In this document: in pieces, positions 62,082 to 64,000 of the stretch
Layout: each line of letters opens with the position of its first letter
Numbering within the stretch: position 1 is the stretch's first letter
Source of the DNA: Lysinibacillus louembei
GTDB lineage: Bacteria; Bacillota; Bacilli; Bacillales_A; Planococcaceae
DNA: 64,000 bases
NCBI RefSeq assembly: GCF_033880585.1
Contig: NZ_CP137624.1
Coordinates: forward strand, 2,100,001-2,164,000
Reading direction: 5' to 3'
Translations under genes and position numbers: made by a program
The notes under the pieces: model-generated
The model's input: the letters and a program-made list of their open reading frames with translations, nothing else
The model's database searches: none
What the model was told of the DNA's origin: nothing

Positions 62082-63854
62082 ATGACAAACATTATTAAAG
62101 GTGGAAGCTTTTTAGTAGAAGAAGTAGATATTAATCGCGTAATTACACCAGAGGATTTCATGGATGAGCAAAAAATGATTGCGAAAACAACAGAGGAGTA
62201 TGTAGCAAACGAAGTACTACCAGTTGTAGAAAATTTAGAAAACCATGAATTCGACCACTCTGTACGTTTATTAAAAACAGCAGGTGAATTAGGTCTTTTA
62301 GCAGCAGATGTACCAGAAGAATATGAAGGCTTAGGCTTAGACAAAATTTCCTCTGCACTAATCGCAGAAAAAATGTCTGTAGCAGGTGGCTTCTCAATCA
62401 CACATGGTGCACATGTTGGTATCGGTTCATTACCAATCGTATTGTTCGGAAACCATGAGCAAAAATCAAAATACTTACCAAAGCTTGCTTCAGGTGAATT
62501 AATTGCAGCATACGCCTTGACAGAGCCAGGCTCAGGTTCCGATGCATTGGGCGCAAAAACGACAGCAAAGCTAAACGATGCAGGCACACACTACGTATTA
62601 AATGGTGAAAAGCAATGGATTACGAACGCAGGCTTTGCGGATGTCTTCGTTGTTTACGCTAAAATTGATGGCGACAAATTCTCTGCATTTATCGTAGAGC
62701 GCTCATATCCAGGCGTTTCTGTAGGTCCTGAAGAGAAGAAAATGGGGATTAAATCATCTTCAACACGTACATTAATTTTAGAGGATGCAGAAGTACCTGT
62801 TGAAAACTTATTAGGTGAAGTAGGACGCGGTCATATTATTGCCTTCAACATTTTAAATATCGGACGCTATAAATTAGGTGTAGGTACTGTAGGGGGCTCA
62901 AAGCGTGCCTTTGAATTAGCTGTACAATATGCCAACCAACGTAAGCAATTCAATACGCCAATTTCAAGCTTCAATTTAACGAAAGAAAAGCTAGCAACGA
63001 TGGCTTCACATATTTATGCATCTGAATCGTTAAACTATCGTACAGTAGGCTACTTCGAAGATCGTCTAGGTCAATTATCAGCTGAAGAACAAAAGGATGG
63101 CAAAGCAATTGCTGGTGCAGTAGCTGAATATGCAATTGAGTGCTCAATCGCTAAAGTATTCGGCTCTGAAACGTTGGACTATGTAGCAGATGAAGCAGTG
63201 CAATTACACGGCGGCTACGGCTTCATGGCAGAATACGAAGTAGAGCGCATTTACCGCGACTCTCGTATTAACCGTATTTTCGAGGGTACAAACGAAATCA
63301 ACCGTATGATTGTACCAGGCACATTTATGAAAAAGGCATTAAAAGGTGAGCTACCATTATTACAAGTTGCGCAAAACCTGCAATCAGAGCTATTAATGAT
63401 GATGCCTGAAGAAGTGGGTGATGAGCCATTAGCACAAGAGCTATACTTAGTGAAAAACGCCAAGAAAATTGGCGTATTAGCAGCAGGCGCAGCAGCTCAG
63501 CGTTTCGGTGTGAAATTAGAGACGGAGCAAGAGGTATTGGTGAAAATCGCCAACATCGCCAACCAATTATACGCAATGGAATCAGCAGTTATCCGCACGC
63601 AAAAAGCAATCGAGCGTGATGGTGCAGAAAAAGCAGCACAAAAGCTTCTATATACGCAAATTTTCTGTCAAGAAGCATTTGCAGAAATCGAAAAAGAAGC
63701 AAAGGATACATTGCTTGCGTCAGTTGAAGGTGATGCAGGTCGTATGACATTATCAGCACTGCGCAAATTAACACGCAACAACCCATACAACTTAATCACG
63801 AAAAAACGTGAAGCTGCTGAGAAATTAATCGAGGCAGAGAAGTACATCGTTTAA
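62082..63854 (+). CDS. fadE: Acyl-CoA dehydrogenase
   Basis: 590 residues, flavoenzyme for the first oxidation of fatty acyl-CoA. YALTEPGSGSDALGAKTTA and QWITNAGFADVFVVYAK bind FAD/substrate, and IFEGTNEINRMIVPG carries the family's C-terminal signature. The catalytic glutamate is expected in the YEVERIYRDSRI/EGTNE region. The extra C-terminal 170 residues are typical of the FadE/ACAD group in Bacillales. ATG at 62082 with AAGGGGGAAC. Third gene of the operon under the FadR site. Confidence 0.95.
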   Translation: MTNIIKGGSFLVEEVDINRVITPEDFMDEQKMIAKTTEEYVANEVLPVVENLENHEFDHSVRLLKTAGELGLLAADVPEEYEGLGLDKISSALIAEKMSVAGGFSITHGAHVGIGSLPIVLFGNHEQKSKYLPKLASGELIAAYALTEPGSGSDALGAKTTAKLNDAGTHYVLNGEKQWITNAGFADVFVVYAKIDGDKFSAFIVERSYPGVSVGPEEKKMGIKSSSTRTLILEDAEVPVENLLGEVGRGHIIAFNILNIGRYKLGVGTVGGSKRAFELAVQYANQRKQFNTPISSFNLTKEKLATMASHIYASESLNYRTVGYFEDRLGQLSAEEQKDGKAIAGAVAEYAIECSIAKVFGSETLDYVADEAVQLHGGYGFMAEYEVERIYRDSRINRIFEGTNEINRMIVPGTFMKKALKGELPLLQVAQNLQSELLMMMPEEVGDEPLAQELYLVKNAKKIGVLAAGAAAQRFGVKLETEQEVLVKIANIANQLYAMESAVIRTQKAIERDGAEKAAQKLLYTQIFCQEAFAEIEKEAKDTLLASVEGDAGRMTLSALRKLTRNNPYNLITKKREAAEKLIEAEKYIV

Positions 63855-63862
63855 TATTGTGG

Positions 63863-63893
63863 GGCTATCCAAATATTTTGGATAGCCTTCTAT
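63863..63893 (+). terminator. Terminator of fad operon
   Basis: Perfect stem GGCTATCCAAA / TTTGGATAGCC, with a modest T-rich tail. Confidence 0.85.
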
Positions 63894-64000
63894 TTATGTT
63901 TGGTAGAGCGAATTGTTACTTTTGAATTAAAAAATAACAGCACTACCCTTTACTGAATAGGCACTAATATTTCGCATAAATGCTGATTAATCATTTGAGC

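Noticed and set aside
63894-64000. Possible gene at the right edge
   Set aside because: No open frame, start codon with ribosome site, or known RNA is visible in the last 107 bases.

Overview
The window looks like chromosomal DNA of an endospore-forming, AT-rich member of the Bacillales, most like Lysinibacillus/Solibacillus relatives. The basis is a gerABC germination operon, a collagen-like spore protein beside endospore-appendage (Ena/DUF3992) and CotZ/ExsY-like genes, a fadNAE beta-oxidation operon with a Bacillus-type FadR operator, and strong AAGGAGG ribosome sites. The genus is an inference; no rRNA is present.

Layout. 1-262: minus-strand cobalamin riboswitch serving a gene left of the window. 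413-3146: kynU-kynB-kynA, tryptophan to anthranilate. 3202-4694: decayed McrBC. 5022-9957: membrane protein with a cysteine-less thioredoxin-like domain, then two ABC-2 permeases and an ATPase. 9998-17547: SDR remnant, NRDE protein, an ATPase/TOPRIM-like pair, thiolase, a palindrome-rich element, an NhaC antiporter and argH. 17667-19487 and 37648-39467: two inverted copies of one IS1182-type element enclosing about 18 kb. Between them lie a regulator, a GNAT enzyme, a phosphorelay/c-di-GMP operon, a spore-surface locus (collagen-like protein, frameshifted CotZ/ExsY-like protein with an appendage-like tail, Ena-like pilin, glycosyltransferase), a LysM-3D protein, gerABC, a phosphatase, OsmC and an AarF/UbiB kinase. 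39469-44327: SPFH/zinc-ribbon protein, orphan hutH, 5'-3' exonuclease, and thiW behind a TPP riboswitch with attenuator. 44378-51653: a TetR-governed catabolic locus with a secreted beta-propeller, a second kynureninase and a permease; it then breaks into an IclR/aldolase deletion fusion and ends in a 4-oxalocrotonate decarboxylase. 51744-57883: C39-like protein, a sigma-factor fusion scar, EamA, a PAS/GGDEF/EAL/PilZ protein with degenerate catalytic motifs, DUF3221, a phospholipase C-like protein and a thioredoxin. 58389-63854: FadR operator and fadN-fadA-fadE.

Themes. (1) Two kynureninase loci: one feeds anthranilate, the other is the eroded remnant of a 3-hydroxyanthranilate/4-oxalocrotonate meta-cleavage pathway, apparently controlled by a TetR protein with matching palindromes at two promoters. 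(2) Repeated deletion scars: mcrB, mcrC, an SDR gene, iclR-mhpE, and a sigma factor fused to another gene. (3) An unusual spore-appendage locus in which a CotZ/ExsY-like lattice domain is joined to an appendage-like domain. (4) Three intergenic arrays with a 21-bp period (two helical turns) and related cores, one of them inside the thiW leader. All function calls come from reading motifs by eye; no database search was run.
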